In this document: positions 1-13,700 of the stretch, one piece after another | How the letters are laid out: the number at the start of each line of letters is the position of its first letter | Numbering within the stretch: the stretch's first letter is position 1 | Origin: Nematostella vectensis | Lineage: Eukaryota > Cnidaria > Anthozoa > Actiniaria > Edwardsiidae | NCBI RefSeq assembly: GCF_932526225.1 | Contig: NC_064044.1 | Coordinates: forward strand, 5,606,747-5,670,746 | Reading direction: 5' to 3' | DNA: 64,000 nt | The notes under the pieces: model-generated | Told to the model about the DNA's origin: nothing | Seen by the model: the letters and a program-made list of their open reading frames with translations, nothing else | Databases searched by the model: none | Translations under genes and position numbers: made by a program

Positions 1-1834
1 TCAAAAAAGCAATTGGTGTTACAAGTCTGCAAATTGTCCCTTCTATTCCTACTTGTATTAACATAAAATCCAACCAAGAAATTCAAATAAACTTGAGATA
101 AGACTGATTAATGTTCATTTGAGGTGCCTGAAACTCTTTAAAAAAGCACAACACCATTTGTTCTATAAGTAGATAATGCATTTGCTTATAACAAAATTGT
201 GTTGTTGCCACAGCCTAATAGGGGAATTAAATGTCCTCAAAATAGAAATAACTATAAGACTTCATAACACTCAGGCCAATTTCTCACACTCATTATAAAA
301 AGTAATACTTACATTAGTGCACTAAGATGGAATAAAGCTCTTTTTTCTATTTTGTTCATATAGGTGTCAGAATAAAGCTTTCTATTATCTTCTCGGTGTC
401 GAAGCAAATATAATTATGTGTATAAAAATATCAAACAGGACCATTATTTCGCTGTAATACAAAAAAAAATCCTTTTCTAAATCTTAAATTTAATGAATTG
501 TACGATCTGTCATTCGCAAAGTTATCAAGATTGTCAGATCAGAAATCAATTACACAACATTTGCTTTTTTATCAGATGGTTTATAATCATACCTCCGGTA
601 AACGGTTAGAAAAGGGAACCATCCATAAATCATACCGAAACTAGAATGTTTAGATAGAAACGAAATAAACAACATGGAGTAACCAAAGCTTTTGCGGCAT
701 CAATAAAGCGGACTCAAATTACAAGGATCAAATTCAATACTACATATCATAAAATTACGAACATCGGACGATATTTGCTAAAAAATCAAACGATTAAATA
801 AGGACAAGATTGGTTCTTAAAGTTGTTTTAGTCCCCGAGTTTTCACAGCAAGAAATTGCAAACCTACCCCGGAGCCGCGTGACTCATTTTGTTCGTTTCA
901 CGATCCGGCGATACACGCGTCTGATAAAACCTTTAAGATTTACTGAAAGAAAATCGTTGATCCCTCGAAGTTCTACTGGAAGGTGCCCCTTAGTGCTTAT
1001 TCGTTAGCACAGTAGCCATTGGAGTAGTCTTATTGTGGTTTAAAGGCAGATAATCAGCTTCAGGTTTGGCATCTTGCGAGCCGTCTGCGAGTCTACGGTC
1101 GTCAAGGCAAACCACGTACACACGTGACGTCACGCTTCGGATGAAAGAGCTGCCACAGGGAACACAGGCAACCCGAAAGTGATTGTCTTTTCTAATCGAT
1201 TTTTTCGCTATCTGTTAGAGTGGTTTTCAAAATCCCGTGCAACAAAATGTAATTGTTAAGTGTAATATTCAAAAGAGAAAAAGACATTACAGTGTACTAG
1301 TACTAACGGGTTTTTGAAAACCACTCTATCTAGAGATTTTGCTTTGTTTAAATTTTCATTATTCACCGATAATGCTCGTAGACTTCAGAGGCCGGGCGAT
1401 GCCCTCGTCAGCATTCACTCGTCTAGATTTCTCTGAGCCCGAAAAGCTCCCACTCAGGCCGCTCTAAATAAGCGACATTGGGGCGGGGGGTTCAAATGGG
1501 CTGGCGGCGTAAAAATCTCGCTTCGCTCGGAAAACTCTCGGGGCCTCTGGTTTCCAGGGTAACATTTGACAGTTTTGACTATTGCTCAAAGATTCATTCA
1601 GTCTTCTTCGAAGAGAACAAACACTCACTCATGGAGTAAATTATTTGATCTAAGATTGTTGATCAATTGCATTGACACATAAATTTCGTTTACTTGGCAT
1701 TTACTTTTTTTCCCATTGCTTCAACTTTCAGTACCCCCTCAAATCCAGAATAAATAAAAGTTGGAGTGCAGGGTTTTGCAGTAAGAGGCATTTCTGTGCT
1801 TTAACAACAACAACAACTCTATACAGCAATTTGC
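1..1834. other. Gene-free AT-rich flank
   Basis: I see no coding exon, RNA gene or conserved protein fragment here. The open frames are short and have no recognisable similarity. It is the region downstream of RPLP0 and holds one small foldback element (1216-1328). A 3' UTR or distal exon of a gene outside the window cannot be excluded. Confidence 0.5.
1216..1328. repeat. Small foldback / MITE-like element
   Basis: The left end TAGAGTGGTTTTCAAAA and the right end TTTTGAAAACCACTCTA are inverted copies about 110 bp apart. The outer TA on both sides could be a duplicated TA target. There is no coding capacity. Confidence 0.65.
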
Positions 1835-1840
1835 TTTATT
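1835..1840 (-). terminator. RPLP0: Poly(A) signal of RPLP0
   Basis: TTTATT on the plus strand reads AATAAA on the minus strand, about 60 nt after the RPLP0 stop codon. A short 3' UTR of this kind is usual for ribosomal protein genes. The cleavage site itself is not visible. Confidence 0.7.
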
Positions 1841-1898
1841 CATCACTGCTGAGATATTACAGTCTACAGTGCGCATAACCATGGTTGAGATGAAGAGG

Positions 1899-4800
1899 CT
1901 AGTCGAACAAGCCAAAGCCCATGTCGTCATCACTCTCCTCCTCCTCCTCAGGCTCCGCCTTCTTCTCCTCGGCAGCAGCAGGGGCAGCAGTTTCTGCAGC
2001 GGGTGCAGCCACAGCGAATGCACTGGGATCAGCAAGGAAGGCCTTCAGCTGTTGGCAAAGTGAACATTTGATTAGAACAAAGTAAGAGAGTTGTTTCAAT
2101 TTTTGTATCAAATGACACGACGAAAAAAAAAAAAAAACAATTCGCGACAGAGAAAGAAGGCACGATTTCTTACAATGGCCACCGGTTCCTTGTAATCCAG
2201 ACTGATTTTCAAAACACAAATAACGTGAGGCCGAAATGCATATACCCTGATTTTGGCTTTTTCAGATATTTTTTTCCTTTACCATCCTTGAGCTATGTAT
2301 GGGCTCAGGGACGAAAAGCTCAAATTTTAACGACCAATTACAAAAAGCCGCATCAATTTTTAAAAAAAGTCGCATTTGATATTTTGTTTGATATTACTCA
2401 ATAAGTACTTATTAGATGTGAAATGAGCTTATTTGAAGCGTCATTTCATGCTTTTCCATCATGTTATTCCAAATACAAATTCTTTACTGAGATTTCGAAC
2501 TCTGTTTAATAATTTTAAACTGCTAAACCACTCCCTGGCTTCCGTAATTCAAACTAACAGAACTACATCTTGTGCTTTTGCAGTAGATGGGTCAGTGTCT
2601 TGGCAAGAGGTGGCATTATGTAAATTAAAACCATTTCAATGCAAAAGTTTCATAGATTTTCTATGGCGTGGCGTAATAATGTAGGAAGAATTCAATTAAT
2701 TAGATAGAAACTCACCTTTTCCACCTGTGGGAACTCAATGTCGGTCTCGACAGCAACAGCAGCAATATTCTGTCAACCCCCCCCCCCAAAAAAAAAAAAA
2801 AACGTTAGTAACTGCAAACAGTCTCTCGCTTTCATAATATCCTTCAATGTTTTCTTTGTCTCTCATACTGTTGTGGGAATATAGTTTTTCCTCAAGAAAG
2901 TTAGGTCCACTACTCTTGATATATTTGACTAATCATAGAGACAGCTTTCTACCAGCGCTATTCTTCTTGTAAGCCAACTGACCTTGAATCCGTTGATGAT
3001 GGAGTGAGGTACAGACACAACAGTGGGGTAACCAATTTCCAGACAGACAGATGCAACATTGGCAATTCCCTGCGTAAATAGCAACAAATGTTATCCACTT
3101 AATTCCTATACTGAGATATAGCCCTCAGTCATGCAGGATGCAAGGGGTTTTGAATATGAAACGACAAAACATAGGCACCTACTGTAGAACAACAAATGTG
3201 CAAGTCTTAATAACTCTCATGCTATATAGAGGCAATTTTTCCTGATATAACAAGCCTAAATCTTACCATGCGGAAGCGAGCAAGAATGTCATCATTGGTG
3301 ATATCAAGCACGCTTGGGTCAAAGACGCTGCCTGACTCGTACACTGTAAAATATATTACATTTGTGAAAAGAGCTGAGCCATGTTAAAAGAGATTGCAGG
3401 GTCATATTGATGGAATTTGTCTCCGGTTGGCTAGGAATTTGAGCTGCTTAAAGCCACATTGTCACCAGTTTACTTCTGGAGGTCCGACGGAAACCTCAAC
3501 CGTTAAAAGACAAAAGAACCTATTAAAATCCAGAAATTAAACAGGCCATCCGCTCTAAAGTATCAATCACATCCTTAAGGAAACTTCCAATAAATACACT
3601 TTCAATATTTTCTTATATTTTTCGCGTTTTCCGTTAAAAATCATCGGAGATTGTTACGTAATCTACCGAAAGTAAACTGGTGACAATGCGGCTTTAAATG
3701 TTGGACATAGCCATAACTGGATTTTTACTGTTCTCCAGTTGTCACTTGGGGTATCTACTGCCATTTGATTTGAATTACAAATTTCAAGCACAAACATAAA
3801 CATATATCAACCTTAAAGTCAGTGCAAGGTACAGTGAGAATGTCAAAAAAAGAGCAGACAACGGTAATAAAAAAAAAAACATGGGCAATAATCTCGACTC
3901 AGTGATTTCTATGTAACAATGTTATTGTTACTGTGATTTGTTATAACCAGACAGAGTACAAACAAGCTAAAGATGAGCTGCATACATTTTCAACCCTGTG
4001 TTAATCTTTGGCTTATTACGGTGATTGTCATAGTGGATAATTATCAAGATGAATGCAGTGATTTTACCTTGGCAAATCTGAAGACCATATGAGAAAGGAG
4101 AGATCTTCAACATGTTCAACAGAGTGGACTCTGAAGCTCCTACTTTCTCATCCTTCTTGATCAAGTGAACGTCATTGATGATTTCAATAGTTCCCCTGGC
4201 AATCTTGGTGGGAATGGCCAAGGCCTGGAAGAATGAGGTCTTCTCAGGGCCAAGACCTGTGTTTCCAGCAGGGACAAACACATCAATGGGGGCAATGACT
4301 CCTGCTTTGGCAGGGGCTGCCACTTTGTTTTCCATAATGATTTTGCGCACATCTGCAAGGTCCTCCTTGGTGAAGACGAAGCCAATGTTGCCTTTAATGT
4401 GGGGGAGAAGCCTTTATAGACAAATACACAGTCAAAGAACATAAGTCTTTTCGAACTTTAATCCATCTCCAAAATAAGAGTTTAAGGATAATGGCTGCAC
4501 AATTGCCATTCTTTAGTGGGTTAGCTTACTTCTCCAGGTCTGGGTTGTTCTCTAGATGACCACGGATGGCTTTGCGGATCATGGTGTTCTTTCCCATAAG
4601 CACCTCCCCCTGGCCACGGAGAGACTGACGGATGGTCTGCATCTGTTTAGACCCGACATTGTCTACGCCAACAAGGAAAAGCTTGGGATACTCATCCAGG
4701 TATTGCTGAAGGTAAACATGACATGGAGGTTAGAGGGTGTGTTATACACCTTTTAAACTGAAGGCCTACAAAACCTTGAGATTTGCTTTTGTTTCAGCCT

Positions 4801-6371
4801 TTTTCCTATTGTTTGCCAAAACTGGGAGATTAGGAGATCTTCGGTGCATGACTGGTAGGTTAAACGTAAAATCTTGAGAATATGGATAAGAAATATAGTA
4901 TGTTTATCTGGCAGAGTTGTTGAATATATAATTTTTTTTCTTCATAGGAAATTAAGTAAATTCTATAAAGACAAGGGAATTCAACAGTAAATTTCACAAG
5001 AAAATTGATATAGTTTTTCAAGTAAAATTTCATGTTGAATTCACGAAACAATTACAATTATTCTTGAATCCTAGGGTCAAATTCTTTTTATGGTCAAAGA
5101 GATTTTAATGTGCTGTTTTTAGTTGGCAAAAAAGCCATTTTGTAGTAGTTATTTTACCAGCCAATGAAATGCAAGCAGTGTTTTTACATGCAATCTAATA
5201 CGTTCAGAAAGCTGAAATTATTTTGTTTTTAAGAAAAAGAGACATTGGTGTGATGGAGGCATCTTTATTTTCAATGGTACAATTAATAGCTGGAAATTTA
5301 TTGGATTGAGCACAAACGCCTTAAGACGTAATCGCCTCACGAAATCTGTGAGGATTCCTAGTTCTAATCTGAGATGAGGAAAGTTGACAGATCGATACAG
5401 AAAAGAGTTTTCCTTTTAAAACATGTGTCTGTTCAAATTTAGAGGAAGCCAGTTGTGGTACAAGAATTTTACGCTTGGTGGGTAGCAACTTTGGTGCTTT
5501 TTTCTGGTGTTGTAGCTCATCATCCACTCTACAAATTCTTGAATTTCGTTTAAAACTTATGTAACAATTGTATTTTCATTCATGGTTTCTGTCTTTTCTG
5601 CTGCAAGAGCAGTCATGTCACTTTTTTGACTTTCAACACTATTTGTGTCCTAGTCGCAAGAGTCGAAGGCTTGGAAAGTTTGAACGAAAATTTTTCAACT
5701 TCTGGTGAATTCAGACTAATTCTCAGGGTGAAAGTTTCTTCCTAAACAAATCATTTGATTCATCCATGGCAGAATTAGTTTTACGAGAACTTTGATCTTC
5801 TCAGCTTATGTTTGAAAGATATGATTCACGTTGGGAAAAATTTTGTGGAACACCTGTGCTTTTGATTGAATTCCCCCCCAAAATCTCACTCTGTTTTGAC
5901 CAATGTGAATGTGTGTAAAAATTTGACGATAGGATTCTAAAATAAATTCAGGATATCTATGGTTATAAATAAGGAAAATTCAAATTCATATAAGCAAAAA
6001 AGCTGTTAAATTTCATATCCTGTGGGGATACTGGTTAGTCTAAAGATTAAAGCCACATTGTCACCAGTTCACTTCCGGTCGATTACTAACGGATTATTAA
6101 CTGATTATTAACGGAAAACGCGAAAAATAATTCAAAATATGGAAAGCAGTGTGTCTATTGGAAGTTTCTTTGACGATGTGATTGATAATTTAGAGCGGAT
6201 GGCCTGTTGAATATCTCTGATTCTAATAGATTCTTTTGTCTTTTAACGGTTGATGTTTCCGTCTGACCTCCGGAAGTAAACTGGTGACTATGCGGCTTTA
6301 AATAGACCCATACTTACAATGATCTTGAGGAAATAGTTTGACTTCCAAGTTGCCCTGTCTTCCCTGACCAT
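1899..6371 (-). CDS. RPLP0: 60S acidic ribosomal protein P0 (uL10), complete, 7 coding exons
   Basis: Encodes the base of the ribosomal P-stalk, which binds the 28S rRNA GTPase centre and P1/P2 dimers and recruits elongation factors. Exons on the minus strand: 6318-6371, 4530-4705, 4068-4411, 3267-3343, 2983-3069, 2716-2769, 1899-2048. All junctions are GT-AG and the phases close to 313 aa, against about 317 in vertebrates. The N-terminus [18 protein letters not shown] is family-typical. The central [20 protein letters not shown] and the C-terminal [11 protein letters not shown], the conserved P-protein tail that contacts elongation factors and is shared with P1/P2, are clear. The hinge before the tail is Ala/Pro/Glu-rich as expected. 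The start is the only ATG compatible with the family N-terminus. Intron 4706-6317 holds a MITE that ends 16 bases from the first coding donor. No pseudogene features are seen. Confidence 0.97.
3448..3697. repeat. MITE family A, copy 1
   Basis: About 250 bp bounded by TTAA on both sides, with near-perfect terminal inverted repeats of about 28 bp (left AGCCACATTGTCACCAGTTT, right its complement). Lies in the RPLP0 intron between the exons at 3267-3343 and 4068-4411. It is inverted relative to the copies at 6047 and 24134. Non-coding and probably non-autonomous; TTAA targets suggest a piggyBac-like mobiliser by inference only. Confidence 0.85.
6047..6301. repeat. MITE family A, copy 2
   Basis: The same element as at 3448-3697 but in opposite orientation, again flanked by TTAA. 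Its right end lies 16 bases from the RPLP0 donor (GTAAGT read from 6317 down), so on the minus strand it occupies the start of the RPLP0 intron. Confidence 0.85.
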
Positions 6372-6428
6372 TTTGATTTGGTAAAGGATTGCGCACTTCG
6401 CGTTTAAAGACAGGTGTTAGTTACAGTT
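6372..6428 (-). other. RPLP0: RPLP0 5' UTR part of the first coding exon
   Basis: Upstream of the ATG at 6371 the minus strand has a strong pyrimidine tract ending TTTCTCTTTGTAG. This implies a 3' splice site at 6429-6430 and 57 nt of 5' UTR in this exon, preceded by a separate non-coding exon. Inferred from the splice signal only. Confidence 0.55.
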
Positions 6429-6913
6429 CTACAAAGAGAAAGAAACAGCTTTCTTATTATACTTTTTGAGATACTTCCTCACCCTCAATCTCAGGTTGAG
6501 ATTGAGCTCGAGTCATCAGGTTTGTCCTAGTAGCGACGGGACAAGCAAACTATATTACATTCAAATCAAGGAATGAAATCCAGCAGTTCATTCGGTTACA
6601 TACGCCCAGAGGCCCTTAAAATCATGATAAATACTAATTTAAAGCAAACATAATTTCAGTGAGCGCCTATATCACTTTCTTCGATGAAGATAAGGAACAA
6701 ATTGTGTTGGGGTATCTTTAATACACGTAGCAGCCTTGGTCATGAAAAGTGCTTCAGAATTGTTCTAAAATTACAAAGACGGCCGTAATAATAAAAGATT
6801 AAAGGATGAAAATTCTCAATGATGTGATGGAACCGGCGAAATTAGGTAAAATAATAAGGGGAACTTTAAAAAAATGCGAAAACTCCTGAGCGTATAACAT
6901 ACCGACCACTAAC

Positions 6914-6948
6914 CTGAGGGAACTTGAAAGAAAGAGAAATTTCACGTG
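6914..6948 (-). promoter_or_regulatory. RPLP0: Putative 5'-TOP start and non-coding exon 1 of RPLP0
   Basis: On the minus strand a run CTCTTTCTTTC begins at about 6936 and is followed by AAGTTCCCTCAG and a donor GTTAGT (6913-6908). A C plus pyrimidines at the cap site is the 5'-terminal oligopyrimidine motif of vertebrate and other animal ribosomal protein mRNAs. A CACGTG E-box sits just upstream at 6943-6948. It would give a 23-nt exon 1 spliced to 6428. The pseudouridine gene starts about 770 bp away on the other strand, so the interval may act as a bidirectional promoter. Confidence 0.45.
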
Positions 6949-7711
6949 GCCGCCTCGGCAGATATCCCATAATTTCCGTAGATCCGACAACGTATCGACT
7001 GCGCCATAAATCAGTCAATTTCCATCCGGAAAAGTTTCGATGGCGGGCCCTTGAGGAGAGGTCTGCGTGTAAAAGTTCACTTATTTATTTTTTTATTTTT
7101 ATGAATAATCTAGAAACTCTTCGTTTGAGCACAGCTTGAAGAAGTTTAGGCAGGTTACTTTATGGAAATTTATTTAAGGCCTTGAAAACAAGATTTATTC
7201 CATAGTTTCAACAACGCGCAAAACACGGAATTGAAAATCGACTACTTGCCGAAGTTCTGGTATGTGTTGAGACAAGATTTCAACAGAATGCTGTGCTTTT
7301 ATTTTCATTATAGCCACCTTGAATAACATGCAGCTCAGGTATAGCTGTCTTAGATATATTGCATCGAGAATAAGTGGTGACTGCCCGCACAAAGGAGTAT
7401 GTGTCCAGTACCCACGTGGATCAACGAAAATTTGATGACAGAAAATTTTGGCGGTTTAATCGGCCGTGTTTGGGCAATATTTCCACTTCCATTTATTTTA
7501 AATTATATTCATTATCGCCATTTGCAACATTTGAACATCGGCGGCAAAACTGCCCCACCCACCCCCCACAGGGCATTTGTAGTGAAGTTCCATGCATGTG
7601 AGTCATTGTATTTTGAATCAGAGTTCAATGTCAATCTGCTTATTTGCATATGCATTGCTAGATAGTAGACAAGTACACCTATTTCAAAGCAGGTATCTTC
7701 CAGGTACCATC

Positions 7712-10700
7712 ATGTGGAGGAGTCTATTAAAAGCACTCAACACTCGTCATCCAGGCTTTCGATGTCTAAGCTTCACCCCCCTAGGTGCGTCACCTCAACT
7801 CTCACCCGAGCTGTTGAGTAAGAAAGTGATTCAACCACTCCTCCAAGTTCACCCTGAAGTTGCTGACGCCATCACTCTCAAGAATCCTGTCGTGGCATTG
7901 GAGTCGACGATCATTACGCATGGGATGCCTTACCCTGAGAATTTAAAGTAAGATTTGTTTTAAATAAGTAAAATGATAGTTATGTAGATTTGAAAAAAAA
8001 AATTATTTGCAGAGTTGTAACATCTCAATGGCTAAACCTTAAAAAAAACCTTTGGTATTTGCTTTAGGTTTTAATATTTTTGTTTTTTATGCATTTTTTC
8101 AACTAAAACATGGACATTTTTGTTGTCTAGATGATCTAGCAGATTTTTTTAGCCTTGATCCCTTTAAAGTTTTTCAAACCTGATTAAATCCTTTGATTTT
8201 TTTATTTTTATGGTTCATGTGGCCCCCTTGATTTCCCTCTGCCCAATTTTGTTAGAATGGCTAGAGATGTCTGTGGTGTTGTGAGAGACAATGGTGCTGT
8301 TCCAGCTACGATAGCCATCTTGGATGGTCAGATCCATGTAGGTAAGTGATGCTTGGCATGAAACAATTAGTAGATTTGGAGGTTAGCTTTGGGCTTTAGA
8401 TGTTTTTTTTCTGGCAAGAAGAAAACAACAACAACAACAAAAACAAATGTAATGTATTGATAAATAAATGTCCTACCAATGACATTCGGTTACCCTTTTG
8501 GCATTTAAACCTTTAAAAATAATTTGCCCTCCTGTAAATATCCTAAATTATATGTTTTTTTAGGGATATGCTATGTATGAGATGGGTGATCCATGAAAAC
8601 TTTTTTAAGCCTGAATACTCCTGTACAAATGACTTCCTTTTTTTCTTGTGGCGTAGGACTGACTGATGACAAACTCAAGAAACTTGCACAAGCAGGCCAG
8701 AATGCAGTCAAAACATCCAGACGAGACCTTCCTTACGTACTGAGCAAGGTAATGTAATTAAGTCTTTCATTGCCATAACGCCCTGAGACGCCTGTAAAAT
8801 ATAGGCCCAACTCCAAAACGTCAAAAATGCAAACTAAACATCACCAGACCCGGATACTCATAGATTCATCAAAGGCATAGACGACCTTCAAAAGCGCATC
8901 CAAGCAATGTAATAGAATTGACTCTTTTGTCAAAATACCAACCTTAATTTCTGACCAATTCGTAAACAAATGCTAAAACTTTGAAGCATTTCTTACGAAA
9001 AAAGACACAATATTCCGAACTACAAATAGAGACAAGCAAACACAGATCAAGTCACCAATAGCTACCTTTTTTGTGCTCCGTCAGGTCCTATTTTACAGCA
9101 ATCAGTCACAATAATCAATGCTAGAACCTCCATTAGAAGCGAGTCACCATGTTTAGCCTATTTTGCATGCCTGCACTGCATCATGGGAGTCTTAGAAACA
9201 CCTTGACAGACAGGCGGGCAATCTCCTCACCCAGAATCATAACAGTTTTTTTTATAACTCTCTTTGCCCCGAAGCCAAACAAAACATTTCCAAGTCCAAG
9301 GAACCCAGAATAAGCCTGAAAACAATTTTTGAATAAGGTTGGGTAGCAAAGATGGCCCACATTGAAGAGTATGAGGCCATTCACCCAAAAATTCCTTTCT
9401 CACTTCGTGAAGCCCAGACAAGGAATTATCCCATTGAATCAACCTCAGCGTGCAAACATCCATAAGCACAGAATTAATAAGGCACTCTCCAGATGTGAAA
9501 AAGCTGAAATATTTAAGCAAATTACAAGCAAAACTGTTGTAAGCAACAGGCTGTAGCAGTACCGTCGCTTGAAAGAAAAGGCACCGCAGTGCATTGTTGG
9601 AAACTTCAAGGCATACCGTCTTGGGTCAGCGGTAGCTTAGCTTAACTGGTAGTGTTGGACTTGAAATAGGGGGGGAGGTTTCTGTTTTCAGTCTGTTTTT
9701 CTTACAATGTTGCTCAAAAGTACCCAGGAGTGAAAGGGTTAATATGATGTTTAGGGAGCAGTCACTAATTACTGGGAGGGGGGCGGCAAATTTGTAGGGG
9801 GGGCCACATTTTTTGGGGCGCTCATTTAGGGAGGGCAAATTTTTTGGGGCTGTCATTTAAGGGGGGGGCACATTTTTTTAGGCTGTCCTTAGAGGGGGGG
9901 GTCAGATTTTTTTTGGGACTCAAATTTAAGTCTGGTTTTAATATAATACTGAGCAAGAGAGTCATTGTTGAAATGAAAATTTTATTCAGTTCACAATGTT
10001 ATTGTATATCTAGTTCCATATTGTTCAGGTACCAATCTTGTATTTATATAGATAAATTTTGAGAAACCCTCTCACTGTTGACAGACAAAGCTGCCCGTTC
10101 AAATCAGTCGAACAAAACGAATACTTTAAAATGTTGCAAAACCTAGACTCAAATGTCTTTGTTAAAATTGTCGACGAGATAGTTGTTTTCTATCGACACC
10201 AGTATTTGTTGTTTATCTATGTGCCACTCTTAAACTAGCGAAAGTGAAGGTTCATACTTAAATTAAATTGGACAAAAGTGCCATGCTAGCTGATCTATAT
10301 TTAAGTAAAGGTTATATTCAGCTATACTCAGTATGTATATAAAGTCTCTGTGGTTTTTTTGTTACAAATGTAGAGGTGGTGGTGGTGAGGGGGTGGTTGC
10401 AAATTTTGAGGTGTCCGGTCTAGGGGTGGGGGGATCACAATTCTTTGGGCTTGGATTTGAGGGGGGGGGGAATTTTTAGCCCAAGGTTTTGCAAAATTGC
10501 TACCCCCCCCCCCCCCCCCCCTTCCAGTAATTAATGACCACTGCCTTACTGTTGGTTCATGGTTTGGATGATAATGTGTTATTATAGCAGTGTAGTGATT
10601 ATGTAATCTGATTATGTTTGTTTATGGGGTTATACAGGCGGGGTGCACCACAACTGTTTACACGCCAATTAACCGGGTAATTATGAGCTGAAAGCTCAGG

Positions 10701-13700
10701 GCTTAGAGCATGTGTGCAACCATTTTTACAATTTTAGCTACACAAAGCCTTTTAGTTAAATCAGTGCACACTTAAACAGACTCCAAGGTTGACTTTACAA
10801 TAAAGTTGCCACATGTTTATGCATTGCTGTCTCATTGCAGGGTCTCATATGTGAAACTGCAGTATCAGGGAAATGAGTCCTGCCCATGTTGGTGGGATCC
10901 CTGTGTTGAATATGTTGCTCTGTTATTGCATGGTCTCATTGCTGGATCTACAGTATCATGAAATGAGTCATGCCCATGTTTTTGGGATCCCTGTGTTGAA
11001 TAATGTTGCTCTGTTATTGCATGGTCTCATGGCTGGGACCACAGCATCAGGGAAATGAGTACTGCCCATGTTATTGGGATCCCTGTGTTGCTCTGTTATT
11101 GCATGGTCTCATGGCTGGACCTACAGTATCAGGGAAATGAGTGCTGCCCATGTGAATGGGATCCCTGTTTTGAATAATGTTGCTCTTTATTGCAGGGTCT
11201 CATGTGGAACTGCAGTATCAGGAAAATGAGTCCTACCCATGCTATTGGGATCCCTGTGTTGAATAATGTTGCACTGTTATTGAAGGGGCTCATGTGAAAC
11301 TGCAGTATTAGGGAAATGAGTCCTGCCCATGTTATTGGGATCCCTGTGTTGAATAATGTTGCACTGTTATTGCATGGTCTTATGGCTGGGACCACAGCAT
11401 CAGTGATTTGAGTGCTGCCCATGTGGATGGGATCCCTGTGTTGAAAAATGTTGCTCTGTTAATGCATGGTCTCATGGCTGGGACCACAGCATCAGGGAAA
11501 TGAGTGCTGTCCATGTGAATGGGATCCCTGTGTTGAATAATGTTGCTCTGTTATTGCAGGGACTGATGGGTGGGACCACAGTTTCAGGCACAATGATTGC
11601 TGCCCATAAGGCTGGGATCCCTGTGTTTGTCACCGGTGGGATAGGAGGAGTTCACAGAGGGGCGCAAGAATGTAAGTTCTGTAGATCAAATAACCAATCA
11701 ATCAATTGATAGATCAATTAATAATTTAATCAACCAACCAACTAATTAATGTTCAATCAATCAGCCAGTCAATCCAAATGTGATTTTGCTGTCAGTAGCG
11801 CATGTTACTCATTGTGCTCAAGTGATAAATCTGATGGTCATTAAAGGTCAATGGCAATCATTTATCAATGGGAGATCAATGGCATAAAAATATGTGGCCT
11901 TCTATTGATTGCATATTGATTTTTCACATATTTGCTTGTTGTTGTGATCTTTGATTAGAGCAGGATTCATTGTTGCGCGACCTGCCAGAATCCAAAATAC
12001 CTTTCTCCGTTTGGGAATAGTGCGTAGTCAATCAAACCAAACAATTAAAACCAGACAAACCGCCCCAAAGCTTGTGTCTGACTATGCGCTATTCCCAAAC
12101 TAGACATGGATTTTGGATTCACCAAGGTTGCGCAACAACGAATTTGGACGTAAAGATGATTGCTCAATACAATCAGTATAAATTTACTTTTATTGACAAA
12201 TATTGGCTCATTGATTGTATTTCACATACATCATCATTTTTTATTGATTAAGCTCACCCAGCATTTAACAGTAATAAAGGCTCTGTTTAGTTATAGACAG
12301 ATAACATATTGATACATCTGTTGATTTTTTATGCAGCCTTTGATGTGAGTGCAGACCTAACTGAGTAAGGCAGGACACCCAAAGCTGTTCTGTAGACAGA
12401 TAACGATTATTGATGCATCATTCTGTTGATTTTCTATGTAGCATTTGATGTGAGTGCAGACCTGACTGAGTTAGGCAGGACACCCATAGCTGTGGTGTAG
12501 ACATATAACATTATTGATGCATCATTCTGTGGGTTTTCTGTGTAGCATTTGATGTGAGTGCCGACCTGACTGAGTTAGGCAGGACACCCATAGCTGTGGT
12601 GTAGACATATAACATTATTGATGCATCATTCTATGGGTTTTCTATGTAGCATTTGATGTGAGAGCAGACCTGACTGAGTTAGGCAGGACACCCATAGCTG
12701 TGGTGTAGACAGATAGCATATTGATGCATCATTCGGTTGATTTTCTATGTAGCATTTGATGTGAGTGCAGACCTGACTGAGTTAGGCAGGACACCCAAAG
12801 CAGTGGTATAGACAGATAACATATTGATGCATCATTCTGTGGGTTTTCTATGTAGCATTTGATGTGAGTGCAGACCTGACTGAGTTAGGCAGGACACCCA
12901 TAGCTGTGGTGAATACAGATAACATTATTGATGCATCATTCTATAGGTTTTCTATGTAGCATTTGATGTGAGTGCAGACCTGACTGAGTTAGGCAGGACA
13001 CCCATAGCTGTGGTGTAGACAGATAACATTATTGATGCATCATTCTGTGGGTTTTCTGTGTAGCATTTGATGTGAGTGCCGACCTGACTGAGTTAGGCAG
13101 GACACCCATAGCTGTGGTGTATACAGATAACATTATTGATGCATCATTCGGTTGATTTTCTATGTAGCATTTGATGTGAGAGCAGACCTGACTGACTTAG
13201 GCAGGACACCCATAGCTGTGGTGTAGACAGATAGCATATTGATGCATCATTCGGTTGATTTTCTATGTAGCATTTGATGTGAGTGCAGACCTGACTGAGT
13301 TAGGCAGGACACCCATAGCTGTTGTGTAGACAGATAACATTATTGATGCATCATTCTGTGGGTTTTCTATGTAGCATTTGATGTGAGAGCAGACCTGACT
13401 GAGTTAGGCAGGACACCCAAAGCTGTGGTGTAGACAGATGACATTATTGATGCATCATTCTGTGGGTTTTCTATGTAGCATTTGATGTGAGTGCAGACCT
13501 GACTGAGTTAGGCAGGACACCCAAAGCTGTGGTGTATACAGATAACATTAATGATGCATCATTCTGTGGGTTTTCTATGTAGCATTTGATGTGAGTGCAG
13601 ACCTGACTGAGTAAGGCAGGACACCCAAAGCTGTGGTGTATACAGATAACATTATTGATGTATCATTCTGTAGGTTTTCTATGTAGCATTTGATGTGAGT

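Noticed and set aside
6480..6530. C/D box snoRNA in an RPLP0 intron
   Set aside because: A TGATGA-like and a CTGA box occur on the minus strand, but they are only about 25 nt apart and there is no terminal stem.
9636..9665. tRNA-like box A (TAGCTTAGCTTAACTGGTAG) as a tRNA or SINE head
   Set aside because: No box B or cloverleaf follows; a G-run and simple sequence come next. A SINE is possible but cannot be supported.
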